NCBI GenBank assembly: GCA_029261855.1
Contig: JAJDAN010000028.1
Span: 62,001 to 126,000 of the forward strand
Origin: Deltaproteobacteria bacterium
GTDB lineage: Bacteria; Myxococcota_A; UBA9160; UBA4427
Length of the DNA stretch: 64,000 bases
Direction: 5' to 3'
Shown here: positions 16,753-25,551 of the stretch, piece after piece
Layout of the letters: each line of letters begins with the position of its first letter
How positions within the stretch are numbered: the first letter of the stretch is position 1
Translations under genes and position numbers: made by a program
Notes under the pieces: model-generated
What the model was told of the DNA's origin: nothing
Seen by the model: only the letters and a program-made list of their open reading frames with translations
Databases searched by the model: none

Positions 16753-16790
16753 AAGAGGGCCATCCCGGAAAGGGGTGGCCCTCTTTCCTT
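16753..16790 (+). terminator. Rho-independent terminator
   Basis: A 14-bp stem (AAGAGGGCCATCCC paired with GGGGTGGCCCTCTT, one G-T pair) encloses a short loop and is followed by TTTCCTTT. This is a strong intrinsic terminator for the PEP-CTERM gene, separating it from nudC. Confidence 0.9.
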
Positions 16791-16844
16791 TGGGTTCGCC
16801 TCGACTGGTCGAGCGCCGGGCTTCCTTGGCTATCGTCTGTCGCC

Positions 16845-17666
16845 ATGAGCATCCGCTTCATCCCTGCCATCCGCGCGCCCGAGGACGACGAGCGCCCGGT
16901 GCTGTGCTTCGTCTTCCGGCGACGCGAGCTCCTCGTCACCGTCGACCACCAGATCCCGGACGTCTCCGTCCTCGACGAGTCGGGGCTGGATTCCGTCCGC
17001 TCCCAGTACCTCGGGAGCCTGGACGACACCCACTGCCACTCGGTCGAGTTGCCGCCGGACGCACCGGCGCCCGACGGCATGGTCTTCCGCGACCTGCGCG
17101 CGCTCTACGGTCAGTTGGACGAGTCGCTGCACGCGGTCGCCGGGCGGGCCGTACAGATCGTCGAATGGGACCGGACCCACCAGTTCTGCGGCGTCTGTGG
17201 CAAGCAGACAGAGCTGTCGAAGACCGACCGCTCGCGCGGCTGCCCGGACTGCAAGATCCCCCAGTACCCGCGCGTGTCACCCGCGATGATCGTGACCGTC
17301 GAACGCGGCAACGAGATCCTGCTGGCGCGCTCGCCCCACTTTCCCCCCGGCATCTACAGCTGCATGGCCGGCTTCGTCGAGCCGGGAGAGAGCGCCGAGC
17401 AAGCAGTCGAACGCGAGGTCCTCGAAGAATCGGGGATCCACGTGAAGGACATCCGCTACTTCGCAAGCCAGCCGTGGCCGTTCCCCAACTCGCTGATGCT
17501 GGGGTTCACCGCGCAGTACGCGTCCGGCGAGATCGTGCTCGAAGACGAAGAGATCGAGGACGCGCGCTGGTTCCACGCGGACGACATGCCGAACTTCTTC
17601 CCCGGACGGATGAGCATCTCGCAGTGGCTCATCCACGACTTCCTGGACCGCAAGCGCAGCAAGTAG
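16845..17666 (+). CDS. nudC: NAD(H) pyrophosphatase / RNA decapping hydrolase NudC
   Basis: The 273-residue Nudix hydrolase converts NADH to NMNH plus AMP, and the family also removes NAD caps from RNA. An N-terminal NUDIX-like domain is followed by a zinc ribbon (CGVCG at about 115, CPDC at about 132) and the catalytic Nudix box (about 176-198; GFVEPGES then REVLEESGI). The NudC-specific SQPWPFPNS motif follows. All key residues are intact and the length is normal for the family. It stands alone after the PEP-CTERM terminator. Confidence 0.93.
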   Translation: MSIRFIPAIRAPEDDERPVLCFVFRRRELLVTVDHQIPDVSVLDESGLDSVRSQYLGSLDDTHCHSVELPPDAPAPDGMVFRDLRALYGQLDESLHAVAGRAVQIVEWDRTHQFCGVCGKQTELSKTDRSRGCPDCKIPQYPRVSPAMIVTVERGNEILLARSPHFPPGIYSCMAGFVEPGESAEQAVEREVLEESGIHVKDIRYFASQPWPFPNSLMLGFTAQYASGEIVLEDEEIEDARWFHADDMPNFFPGRMSISQWLIHDFLDRKRSK

Positions 17667-17681
17667 CCCCGGCGGGAGCCG

Positions 17682-18158
17682 TCAACCCGCCAGCTTGTCG
17701 AAGGCCTCGCGCACTACGTCGGGTGCCTGCACCAGCTCGACCAGCACGCCGGCGGCGCCGATGGGCGCCTCGTCGCTGCCCTTTGGATGCACGAAGCACA
17801 CGTCGAAGCCCGACGCACCCTTGCGGATGCCCCCCGGCGTGAACCGGACGCCCTGCTCGCCAAGCCAGGCCACGGCCGCCTGCAGGTCGTCGATCCAGAG
17901 GCCCACGTGATTGAGCGACGGGTCATGGACCTTGGGACGAGCGTCGGGGTCGATCGGCTGCATCAGATCGACCTCCACCTTGAGAGGTCCGGACCCGATG
18001 GCGGCGATGTCCTCGTCGACATTCTCGGAGTCGCTGCGGTAGTTGCCCTCGTCCGACAGACCGAGGATGTCGATCCAGAAGTGGCGCATGGGATGCTTGT
18101 CGAGACCACCGACTGCGATCTGCTGGATGCCGAGGACACGGAAGGGACGATCGGACAC
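17682..18158 (-). CDS. VOC-family protein (methylmalonyl-CoA epimerase-like)
   Basis: The 158-residue glyoxalase/bleomycin-resistance fold protein has two beta-alpha-beta-beta-beta modules. Metal-ligand positions include His in LNHVGLWI and Glu in VLVELVQ. The usual first-strand histidine is replaced by Gln (GIQQIAVGG), so the metal site may be altered. Sequence around FWIDILGL and the length resemble epimerase-type VOC proteins. The gene converges with nudC, its stop 15 bp from that gene's end. The substrate is unknown. Confidence 0.75.
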   Translation of the reverse strand: MSDRPFRVLGIQQIAVGGLDKHPMRHFWIDILGLSDEGNYRSDSENVDEDIAAIGSGPLKVEVDLMQPIDPDARPKVHDPSLNHVGLWIDDLQAAVAWLGEQGVRFTPGGIRKGASGFDVCFVHPKGSDEAPIGAAGVLVELVQAPDVVREAFDKLAG

Positions 18159-18182
18159 GGGCTGCTTCTCTCCTGACTCTGG

Positions 18183-18216
18183 TTGGAATCGGGCTGGGAT
18201 TGGAATCGGGCTGGGA
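18183..18216. repeat. 17-bp perfect tandem repeat
   Basis: TTGGAATCGGGCTGGGA occurs twice back to back (18183-18199 and 18200-18216) in the gap between the VOC gene start and the rlmE end. The following bases (GGGCTGGGAATTCCAGGGCT) continue a related pattern. The origin is probably replication slippage. Confidence 0.9.
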
Positions 18217-18244
18217 ATTCCAGGGCTCGCTCGGGGGCGGGCGC

Positions 18245-18853
18245 TCAGTCTACCGACGGGCGATACCCGCGAGCCAGCAGATAGCGTTCACTGCTGCCCT
18301 TGCGGGTCGCCGCAGACTTGACGGTCTTTGCCTTCTCGAACGACTTCCGGATGCGGCGATCGACTTCCTGGGCTTCGGGGCCGTCCAGGATCTTGACCAG
18401 CAGATCCCCTCCGGCGCGCAGCAGCCGGGGCAGGGCCGCGGCAACCGCCTCGAGGATGCGTTCTTCGGCCGCGCGGTCCCGCTCCCGGACGCCAGTCAGC
18501 TTCGGGGCGGCGTCACACAGGACGACATCGGCCGGATCGCCTCCGAGAGATTCGAGAATCCGTTCGCATACCTCGGGATCCTCTAGATCTCCTTGGATTG
18601 CGATCACGTTCTCGTTTTCGAAGGGCTCCGTTTCCGCGAGGTCGATGCCCACAACGATCCCGCGGGGACCCACCTCGGCTGCGGCGATCTGCATGAATCC
18701 GCCGGGCCAGCACCCGAGGTCCACCACCCGCTGTCCCCGGCTCAGGACACGGTGCTTCCGCTGCAGATCCTCGAGCTTGTAGGCAGCCCGGGACCGGTAG
18801 CCCTCGCGCTTGGCGCGCTGGTGGAAGTGGTCTTTGCGGTCGTAGCGGGAAAC
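18245..18853 (-). CDS. rlmE: 23S rRNA 2'-O-methyltransferase RlmE (FtsJ/RrmJ), non-canonical start
   Basis: It methylates U2552 of 23S rRNA using SAM. Motif [11 protein letters not shown], the SAM acidic residue, the catalytic Asp in CDAAP and Lys in LLVKIL, and a terminal SSERYLL glutamate are all present. The first canonical start in frame (GTG 18727) would delete the catalytic lysine of [10 protein letters not shown]. The conserved N-terminus (SRYDRKDHF...) instead reads back to a GTT at 18851-18853, where an ATG/GTG is expected; GGAAG lies 10 bp upstream. The next in-frame stop is TGA further upstream inside rplC, with no ATG/GTG/TTG between. The start therefore uses a non-standard codon, or a base is wrong. 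The length from GTT is 202 residues, typical for the family. Confidence 0.8.
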   Translation of the reverse strand, partial: VSRYDRKDHFHQRAKREGYRSRAAYKLEDLQRKHRVLSRGQRVVDLGCWPGGFMQIAAAEVGPRGIVVGIDLAETEPFENENVIAIQGDLEDPEVCERILESLGGDPADVVLCDAAPKLTGVRERDRAAEERILEAVAAALPRLLRAGGDLLVKILDGPEAQEVDRRIRKSFEKAKTVKSAATRKGSSERYLLARGYRPSVD

Positions 18854-18860
18854 GGGAAGG

Positions 18861-19505
18861 CTACTTCCGGCAGAGCACGGCCTTGCGGATGCTCACGATC
18901 GCGTCCCGATGGCCAGGCACCGAGCCTCGGATGAAGAGGAGATTGCGCTCGGGCTCGACCTTCACGACCTGGAGGTTGCGAACCGTGACCTGCTCGCTCC
19001 CCATCTGCCCGGGCATCTTGAGGCCCTTGATGACCTTCGCCGGCCAGGCACCGGCGCCGATCGAGCCACCGTGACGGAAGGCTTCGTGGGTGCCGTGGGT
19101 GCGCTTCTTGATCGCGAAGCCGTGTCGCCTGACGACGCCCGAGAACCCGCGCCCCTTTGACGTGCCGACCGCGTCGACGTACTGACCGGCCTCGAAGATG
19201 TCGACCTTGATCTCACTGCCCACGTCGTGGGCTTCGGCCTCATCCGCTTCCATACGGCTTTCGTGGAGATGCCGCTTCGGAGCGACGCCTGCCTTCTCGA
19301 AATGACCCTTCTGGGCCTTTCCGAAGAGGCTCTCGCGGCGTTCGCCGAACCCGAGCTGGAGGGCGGTGTAGCCGTCCTTCTCGTCGGTCTTCTTCTGGAC
19401 CACTACATTCGGGCCGGCCTCGAGGACCGTCACCGGGATGGCGTCACCCGAATCGTCGAAGATGCGGGTCATGCCGACCTTGCGGCACAAGAGTTCGATG
19501 GACAT
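18861..19505 (-). CDS. rplC: 50S ribosomal protein L3, stand-alone copy
   Basis: The 214-residue L3 protein has the characteristic N-terminus (LLCRKVGMTRIFDDSG), EAGPNVVVQKKT, the central GTSKGRGFSGVVRRHGFA loop that reaches the peptidyl-transferase centre, KMPGQMGSEQVTVRNL and the C-terminal VSIRKAVLCRK. In most bacteria rplC is in the S10 operon beside rplD; here it is a single gene between rlmE and a phosphodiesterase. GAGGAG precedes the ATG. Whether another rplC exists in the genome cannot be seen. Its stop is 7 bp from the rlmE start, so the two are probably co-transcribed. Confidence 0.9.
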   Translation of the reverse strand: MSIELLCRKVGMTRIFDDSGDAIPVTVLEAGPNVVVQKKTDEKDGYTALQLGFGERRESLFGKAQKGHFEKAGVAPKRHLHESRMEADEAEAHDVGSEIKVDIFEAGQYVDAVGTSKGRGFSGVVRRHGFAIKKRTHGTHEAFRHGGSIGAGAWPAKVIKGLKMPGQMGSEQVTVRNLQVVKVEPERNLLFIRGSVPGHRDAIVSIRKAVLCRK

Positions 19506-19587
19506 GGGGGGTGGCTCCTCACAAGAGGCTGCCCGACCCGCGTGGGGTTCGAGGCGGCGTAGGTGGAGAGAACGTGTCTCGGTGGGT

Positions 19588-19645
19588 CTCGGGCATCCAA
19601 GGCCCGAGGGGCGCAGACTATAGGAGTCAACCTTTCGAATGTCGA
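19588..19645 (-). promoter_or_regulatory. Predicted rplC promoter and leader hairpin
   Basis: On the minus strand, TCGACA (from 19645), a 17-bp spacer and TATAGT (19622-19617) form a near-consensus sigma-70 promoter. It is followed by a perfect 7-bp hairpin (CTCGGGC/GCCCGAG, 7-nt loop, 19608-19588) in the rplC leader. The -35 overlaps the start codon of the divergent phosphodiesterase gene at 19639. An autoregulatory stem is possible but unproved. Confidence 0.5.
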
Positions 19646-21345
19646 CAAGCGCCCCCACCCCTCGTCCCGCCCTCGATGCCACCCATCGACCCAGCCACCG
19701 GGACGGCCTGCGGCCCGCCCTCGTGCTCGCCCTCGACGGGGCCACCTTCGACGTCATCGAGCCCATGGTGGCGGCGGGACGACTGCCGAATCTGGGCGCC
19801 TGGATGGCCCGCGGGGCGGCTCAGCGGCTCGAGAGCACGATTCCACCCGTGACCTTCCCGGCCTGGTCGAGCTTCATGACGGGGCTCGAGCCCGGCGAGC
19901 ACGGCATCTTCGACTTCACCCAGAAGCTGCCGGGCGAGTATCGGTTGCGCTTCGTGAACGCGACGGACCGGGTCGGCGCCTCTCTGTTCGCCCGGGTCTG
20001 TGCGGCTGGAGGGCGGGTGCTGGTCCTCGGCATGCCCGCCACGCACCCGCCCGAGGCACTGAACGGACTGCTCGTGACGGGCTTCGACGCCCCTGTTTCC
20101 GCGGGCACCGACGAGCGCTCGGCAAGCGATCCCGCCCTCTACCGGAAGATCGCTGAACGCGCCGGGCCGTGGATGCGGCCGGGGCTCTCAGAAAGCGACA
20201 CCGGAGGCGACTTCCACGAGCGCGCATTACCGACCTTGATCGACCGCATCGAAGGCAAGACGCGCTTCGCGCTCGAAGCCCTGCGCCTGCTCCGCGAGCA
20301 GAATGGCGGCGAGCGACCGGACCTGATGGTGGTGGTCTTCTCGGAGAGCGACACGGTGGGCCACCACTACTGGCGCGACCACGACGCCGGCTCTCCGCGT
20401 CACGATCCCCGCGCCGACCCACGTCGGCGCGGCGCCATCGAGGCGGTCTACGAACGTCTCGACCGGGCGTGTGGCGAGATCCGCGAAGCCTTCGGCGACG
20501 ACGCACTCTGCGCCGTCGTCTCCGATCACGGCATGGGCGGTGCCGCTCGCTTCGTCGTGCACCTGAACCGACATCTCGCGGACTGCGGCCTGATCACCCG
20601 GCGCGCGGCGGCTCGCGCCGGACTCGGCGGACTCGCCCGCTCGCTCCGCGACACGGCGGTCCGCGTGCTGCCGGCTTCCGTCGGCCAGGCGCTCTTCCGC
20701 AGGGCGCGCGCGACCGCCGCCCGGGTCGAGAGCGCCGTCCGCTTCAGTGGCTTCGACTGGTCGCGCACGCTCGCCTTCTCGGAAGAGGCGAACACCCAGC
20801 CCGGCGTCTGGATCAACCTCGCCGAGCGCGAGGCAAGGGGCTGTGTGTCCCCGGACGATTACGAAGCCACGCGCGACCGGGTGATCGCCGCGCTGCTCGA
20901 CTGGAAGCTCCCGGACGGGCAGCCCATCGTCGAGCGCGCGCTCCGACGCGAAGACGCCTACAGCGGGCCGTTCGTCGAGCGGGCGCCGGACATCGTGGTC
21001 GAGCTGGCACGACCAGGCGGGTACGGTCTATCGCTCGTCCCAACGCTGTGGGAACGTCCCGACGGGGCAGGAGGGTCTGTGACCGAGCTCAGCGACGACG
21101 CGCTGTCTGGAGGCCGAGGCCGCGGCATGAACGGCACCCATCGCTCGCACGGCATCTTCATCGACCCGGTCGCGTCTCACGGCGCGCTGCCCAGGCGGCT
21201 GGTCGACGTCGCGGCGTGGCTCCTCGGCACGATGGGTGTGGCCTGGGAAGACCGGCGCAGCGCGCCGGGCATGCGACAGGACTACACGGCAGAGGAAGCT
21301 GCGGTGGTCGCGGAACGCCTGCGCGTGATGGGCTACATCGAGTGA
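19639..21345 (+). CDS. Alkaline phosphatase superfamily phosphodiesterase
   Basis: The 568-residue protein is of the nucleotide pyrophosphatase/phosphodiesterase (phosphodiest) family. Metal ligands fit the family: Asp in LALDGATF, the nucleophile Thr in IPPVTFPAW, Asp/His in SESDTVGHHYW, Asp-His in SDHGMGG and the late His in THRSHGIF. No signal peptide is evident, so it is either cytosolic or exported another way. It is the first gene of a plus-strand unit with a GT2 (GTGA overlap) and a GT4. A role in removing or transferring phosphate-linked groups on glycans or lipids is inferred from these neighbours. Confidence 0.82.
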   Translation: MSTSAPTPRPALDATHRPSHRDGLRPALVLALDGATFDVIEPMVAAGRLPNLGAWMARGAAQRLESTIPPVTFPAWSSFMTGLEPGEHGIFDFTQKLPGEYRLRFVNATDRVGASLFARVCAAGGRVLVLGMPATHPPEALNGLLVTGFDAPVSAGTDERSASDPALYRKIAERAGPWMRPGLSESDTGGDFHERALPTLIDRIEGKTRFALEALRLLREQNGGERPDLMVVVFSESDTVGHHYWRDHDAGSPRHDPRADPRRRGAIEAVYERLDRACGEIREAFGDDALCAVVSDHGMGGAARFVVHLNRHLADCGLITRRAAARAGLGGLARSLRDTAVRVLPASVGQALFRRARATAARVESAVRFSGFDWSRTLAFSEEANTQPGVWINLAEREARGCVSPDDYEATRDRVIAALLDWKLPDGQPIVERALRREDAYSGPFVERAPDIVVELARPGGYGLSLVPTLWERPDGAGGSVTELSDDALSGGRGRGMNGTHRSHGIFIDPVASHGALPRRLVDVAAWLLGTMGVAWEDRRSAPGMRQDYTAEEAAVVAERLRVMGYIE

Positions 21346-22097
21346 TCGCGCGATCCTTCGAAGTCACGCCCGACGAGCTGGCGTCCAGCCGCAGTCGACC
21401 GGCGCTGTCCCTCGTCTTCCCGGTCTTCGACGAACGCCAGAACGTCGACCCCTTGATCCGACATGCCCTTGCCGTCGGCGAGAAGCTCGCGGCGGACTTC
21501 GAGGTCGTCGTCGTCGACGACGGATCCCGGGACGGCAGCGCGGACATCATCGACGCGTGGTGCGGGCGAGACGAGCGCGTCCAGGTGGTGCGTCACCGGG
21601 ACAACACGGGCTACGGGGCCGCGCTGCGGTCCGGGCTTCGCTGCGCGACGGGCGAGCTCGTCTTCTTCAGTGACGCGGATCTCCAGTTCGACCTCGACGA
21701 GCTCGGCGCGCTGCTCGCTCACGCCGACGACTTCGACATCGTCGCCGGCTTCCGATTCCCGCGGCGCGACCCCTGGCCCCGGGCCGCGATCGCGTGGCTG
21801 TGGGGCATCACCATTCGCGCGCTCTTCGGCCTGCGGGTCCGTGACATCGACTGTGCGTTCAAGGTCTTCCGGCGCCCCGTACTCGACGCCATTCCGATCC
21901 AGTCGATCGGCGCCTTCGTGAACACCGAGATCCTGGTTCGCGCGCGCGCCCTGGGCGCGACGATCCAGCAGGTTCCGGTCAGCCATCGCCCGCGGCGCCA
22001 CGGGCGACAGACCGGTGCCCGCCCGCGCGTCGTGATCCGGGCGCTGATCGAGCTGTCGTCGCTCTACCGCGAGCTGCGTCGAGCGCCCGGGCACTAG
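21342..22097 (+). CDS. Glycosyltransferase family 2
   Basis: The 251-residue GT-A enzyme resembles dolichyl-phosphate mannosyltransferase DPM1/PpmA. It has the nucleotide-binding VVVVDDGSRDGS, the DxD-type FFSDADLQFD and the conserved RDIDCAFKVFRR. Such enzymes make polyprenyl-phosphate sugars used by GT-C transferases such as the GT87 in this window. No C-terminal membrane helices are present. The start is GTG at 21342, overlapping the phosphodiesterase stop (GTGA). The next gene starts 2 bp after its stop. Confidence 0.85.
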   Translation: MIARSFEVTPDELASSRSRPALSLVFPVFDERQNVDPLIRHALAVGEKLAADFEVVVVDDGSRDGSADIIDAWCGRDERVQVVRHRDNTGYGAALRSGLRCATGELVFFSDADLQFDLDELGALLAHADDFDIVAGFRFPRRDPWPRAAIAWLWGITIRALFGLRVRDIDCAFKVFRRPVLDAIPIQSIGAFVNTEILVRARALGATIQQVPVSHRPRRHGRQTGARPRVVIRALIELSSLYRELRRAPGH

Positions 22098-22099
22098 CG

Positions 22100-23224
22100 A
22101 TGCGATTGGCACTCGTCGGGGCGTTCCCGTTCCCGGCGCCCCAGGGTTCCCAGGTCTACCTCGACGAACAGCGCCGCGCCCTCGAAGCGGCCGGCGCCAG
22201 CTGCGAGGTCATCAGCTACGCGTCCCTGGCGACGGGCCTGGCTCCACGACGCATCCGATCGGGCCCGAGCTGGCGCAAGCCCATGGCCGACGCCGCCCTC
22301 TGCGTGGCGCTGATCGCGGCGCAGCGCAGGCAGCACTTCGATGCCGTGCTCGCCCACAATGCCGAAGCGGCGGTCGTCGCGGTCTTCGCGCGCGTGTTCA
22401 CACGGGTGCCCGTGATCTACGTCGCCCACACGGTGCTGCGCTACGAGCTTTCTGCGTACGGTCCCTCGCCGTGGAAGCGCGCTCTCGATCGCATCGGGAG
22501 CGCCGTCGACGGCTGGATCGGTCGGCGCGTAGACGCCATCGTCGCGCTCTCGGACGACGCGAAGTCCCTGCTCTCGCGCCAGGCGCGTTGTCCACTGGCG
22601 GTGATCCCTCCCGGCCTCGAGCCTGGGCCTCCACCGGACCCCAACGACACCCTTCGCGTCTGCCGCCGGGCGGGTGTCGAGCCCGGTCGATTCGTTCTCT
22701 ATGCCGGCAACCTCGACGCCTACCAGGACCTCGAGCTGCTCGACGCCGCCGCGTCCCTGCTCGGCACGCGCGTCATGCCGGTCGTCGTCGCCACCCACGA
22801 CGTGCGCGACGGACTGGCTCGACTCCCGAACCTGCGGATCGTCACGGTCCAACGCTTCGAAGAGGTCCGCGCACTTCAGTTCGCCGCCACGAGCCTGGTG
22901 CTGACCCGCCGACGACCGGGCGGCTTCCCCATCAAGCTGCTCAACTACATGGAGAGCGGACGGCCGATCGTGGCCTTCGGCCGGACCGCGCCGGGGCTTT
23001 CGGACGGAGTCGACGCGCGCCTGTTGGACGAAACCGCTGGACCGGAGCAGCTCGCTCGGGTCCTGCGCGAGCTTGCCGACGACCCCGACGCTGCGTCCGC
23101 CCTGGGTGCGGCCGCGCGCGAGCACCTGCGCGCGGCACACCACTCGCCAGCCCTCGCCAGTCGAACGCTGGCGTTCACCCGGGAGATCACGGGCGTGAAG
23201 CCGCCGACGACCGAGCCTGCATGA
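22100..23224 (+). CDS. Glycosyltransferase family 4
   Basis: The 374-residue GT-B enzyme has an N-terminal acceptor domain (ALVGAFPFPAPQGSQVYL, then VIYVAHTVLRYELSAYGPS), the hinge PPGLEPG, and a C-terminal domain with FVLYAGNLDAYQDLE and the GFPIKLLNYMESGRPIV motif (GT4 E-x7-E-like). It is expected to add a sugar to a lipid or glycan. It is the last gene of the three-gene plus-strand unit. The last 38 bp overlap, on the opposite strand, the end of the MFS gene. Confidence 0.85.
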   Translation: MRLALVGAFPFPAPQGSQVYLDEQRRALEAAGASCEVISYASLATGLAPRRIRSGPSWRKPMADAALCVALIAAQRRQHFDAVLAHNAEAAVVAVFARVFTRVPVIYVAHTVLRYELSAYGPSPWKRALDRIGSAVDGWIGRRVDAIVALSDDAKSLLSRQARCPLAVIPPGLEPGPPPDPNDTLRVCRRAGVEPGRFVLYAGNLDAYQDLELLDAAASLLGTRVMPVVVATHDVRDGLARLPNLRIVTVQRFEEVRALQFAATSLVLTRRRPGGFPIKLLNYMESGRPIVAFGRTAPGLSDGVDARLLDETAGPEQLARVLRELADDPDAASALGAAAREHLRAAHHSPALASRTLAFTREITGVKPPTTEPA

Positions 23225-24476
23225 CCGCCATCTCTTCTCGCAGGGTCCGCCCGGACACGAAGATCGCGACCGCACCCACGGCGCTCGCGGCGAGCACGAC
23301 GACCAGGGCCATCCGCAGCGAAGCGTCGCCGTAGCCCGGCGCGAAGGCATCCGATAGCGCGCCGACCGCCCACGGTCCGACACCCATCCCGAGCAGCGTG
23401 ATGAAGAAGATCAGGACCGACGCCGCCACGGCCCGCATGGATGCAGGCACCAGGTTCTGGACGACGGTGTAGGTGAGCGGCGCCCAGCCGGCAGCGGTCA
23501 GTCCGGCCGGCACCGCGCAGGCGATCGCCCACCAGGCATCTTCGAGCAGGCTGACACCGAGCAGGAAGGGCAGGGCGATCGCCACGCCGATGGCCGGCAG
23601 CCAGGTCAACCAGCGCGGATCGCGCCGGCCGAGCACGACTCCCAGGCGGCCCGCCAGCGCGGTGCCCACCAGGGCGCTCAGACCGCTGATGAGACCGAAG
23701 CTGATACCGATCTCCGCGTAGCTCATGTCGTGGACCCGGACGAACAAGGTCGGGATCCAGAAGCCGTACCCCGTCCCCGCAAAGGAAGCGAGCCCGGTAC
23801 CGACGGCAAGCCACCGGAAGGTGCGCAGACCGAACAAGGTCGACGCCACCTCGCGAAGCCCCGGCTCCGTTCGTTCCTGCGCGGAGACTCCGTCGAAGCG
23901 ACCCCGTTCGGGCTCATCGACCGTCAGGAACAGCAAGAGCGCGAAGAACACGCCCGGCAGGCCGACCACGACGAAGGTCCAGCGCCAACCGAGCGGGGCA
24001 ACCAACAACCCACCCACTGCCAGCCCGAGCATCTGGCCGAAGTAGACACCCATCTGGAAGATCGACAACGCGAAGGCGCGACGTTCCGGCGGGAAGGTGT
24101 CCGAGAGAAGTGAATGTGACGGTGCGCCGCCCGCTGCCTCTCCGACCCCGACGAGCACGCGGACCACCGACAGCTGCACCCAGCTGCGCGCCGCGCCCGA
24201 CAGGGCGGTGAACAGGCTCCACATTGCGAAGCCCACGGCGATCACCGTGCGTCGACTGGTGCGGTCCGCCAGGCGCGCGATCGGGATCCCCATACCGGTA
24301 TAGAACAGCGCGAACGCCGGACCGATCAGGAAGCCCATGACCGTGTCCGACACGGCCAGCTCTTCCTTGATGGGCTGGACGAGGATCGTCAGCAGATAGC
24401 GGTCGAGATAGTTGAACGTGTAGGTGAGCAGCAGGACGCCGAGCACCCAGTTTGCGCGACGCGATTCGTCCGACAA
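23187..24476 (-). CDS. MFS transporter
   Basis: The 429-residue membrane protein has about 12 helices in two six-helix halves. The N-terminal half contains the MFS A-motif-like region (GIPIARLADRTSRRTVI, with D/R residues) after helix 2 and FNYLDRYLLTILVQPI. This resembles the spinster/sugar-lipid branch of MFS. The substrate is unknown. Convergent overlap with the GT4 end (23187-23224) and its own first codon 9 bp after the PilJ-like gene's end make it part of a compact minus-strand pair. Confidence 0.85.
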   Translation of the reverse strand: MSDESRRANWVLGVLLLTYTFNYLDRYLLTILVQPIKEELAVSDTVMGFLIGPAFALFYTGMGIPIARLADRTSRRTVIAVGFAMWSLFTALSGAARSWVQLSVVRVLVGVGEAAGGAPSHSLLSDTFPPERRAFALSIFQMGVYFGQMLGLAVGGLLVAPLGWRWTFVVVGLPGVFFALLLFLTVDEPERGRFDGVSAQERTEPGLREVASTLFGLRTFRWLAVGTGLASFAGTGYGFWIPTLFVRVHDMSYAEIGISFGLISGLSALVGTALAGRLGVVLGRRDPRWLTWLPAIGVAIALPFLLGVSLLEDAWWAIACAVPAGLTAAGWAPLTYTVVQNLVPASMRAVAASVLIFFITLLGMGVGPWAVGALSDAFAPGYGDASLRMALVVVLAASAVGAVAIFVSGRTLREEMAVMQARSSAASRP

Positions 24477-24485
24477 TCGACCGAT

Positions 24486-25442
24486 TCAGGCGCTCTCTTG
24501 AAGGACGGCCGCGTAGCGACTGAGCGCTGCTCGCAGGCGCTCCATCTCGCCGACGAGTCGACGCTGCAGCCCCAGCATCCGCTCGATGTCCATCGCTTCC
24601 GCCCGGTCCTCGATCGCCAGGTCGACCTCGAAGCGCAGGCGTTCCCAGTCCTCGCGCATTCCCTTCCACGACTCCCGCACGATCTCGGCGGCGGGGCCCC
24701 GCGCAGGGTCCGCTGCCGCCGCCAGGATGGGCGACTTCGCCAGGGTGGCGAGACTGCCTTCGAACATCGCGCGACTCTCTTTCAACTTCTCGATGCTCTC
24801 CTGAGTATCGAGGCCAGCGTAGATGAGCACCAGTTCCTTCGCGACCCGCTCGGCGAGCATCGCAAAGAAGCCGGAGTTGGCGGCCAGTTCGCACAGATTG
24901 CTACCCGCTTCGATGCAGGATTGCTGGTAGAGCAGCATCAGCTTGCTGGCCTGTTCGATCATCTCCTGGCTGCGTCGATCGAAGCCGCGGATCATGAGGG
25001 GATCACCCAATCGCGCGTTCTTGGGCATCAGATCCGACGAGTAGCGGAGATAGTCGTAGGGGCTCGCGAGCGCGATCCTCCGCAGTGGCGACCACAGCGC
25101 GCTCACGAACTCGAGCTGCTCCTTGACCGCGCGATTCGGGGGCTTCGCCACCGAGTAGGCCGAGCTGCCGGTCTCGAGGATGTCCAACAGGCGATCGATC
25201 TCGCTGGACGTCGCCTGCATGTCGACCTTGCCGACACCGCCGAGATGGAGCTGATAGAGCAGGTTCTGCTTGTTCAGGCGTTCGACGAGCCCGCGCAGGC
25301 GCCCTGCTTCGCGTTCGGCGATTCCGATCTCATAGGGATCGACGGCGGCCCAGGACGGTATGGCGAAGAGCAGGGCCAGGAGGCAGCCGAGGAACCCGGT
25401 GCGACTTCGACTTCGAACGCGACGGCCTGGGAGCGATGCCAT
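24486..25442 (-). CDS. Exported protein with PilJ-like sensor domain
   Basis: The 318-residue protein has a signal peptide (FLGCLLALLFAIPSWA) and is otherwise helical. The sequences FAMLAERVAKELVLIYAG and LLYQQSCIEAGSNL resemble the PilJ/NarX-type N-terminal helical domain (QRMxSQRMxKxLLL), here without a membrane helix or signalling module. It has Cys residues (CIEAGSNLC) that may form a disulfide. GAGGAG precedes the ATG. It might act as a periplasmic ligand-binding protein, but the function is unknown. Confidence 0.65.
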   Translation of the reverse strand: MASLPGRRVRSRSRTGFLGCLLALLFAIPSWAAVDPYEIGIAEREAGRLRGLVERLNKQNLLYQLHLGGVGKVDMQATSSEIDRLLDILETGSSAYSVAKPPNRAVKEQLEFVSALWSPLRRIALASPYDYLRYSSDLMPKNARLGDPLMIRGFDRRSQEMIEQASKLMLLYQQSCIEAGSNLCELAANSGFFAMLAERVAKELVLIYAGLDTQESIEKLKESRAMFEGSLATLAKSPILAAAADPARGPAAEIVRESWKGMREDWERLRFEVDLAIEDRAEAMDIERMLGLQRRLVGEMERLRAALSRYAAVLQESA

Positions 25443-25523
25443 GCGAGAACTCCTCGATCAGAGCGAGAGAGCGTCCCCGGTAGCATAGGGATCCGGGGGG
25501 CCCCCGCATCCCGACGCCGCACT

Positions 25524-25551
25524 GCGTCAGACTCCCGCCTCGATCTGACGC
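25524..25551. repeat. Inverted repeat at the 25527 gene stop
   Basis: GCGTCAGA (25524-25531) and TCTGACGC (25544-25551) can pair across 12 nt, including the stop of the flanking gene. It may be a terminator stem. The TCTGACG/CGTCAGA words also occur in the palindrome at 11942-11960. Confidence 0.4.

Noticed and set aside
18245-18727. rlmE starting at the GTG of VVDLGCW
   Set aside because: It would delete the catalytic lysine and all upstream conserved residues.
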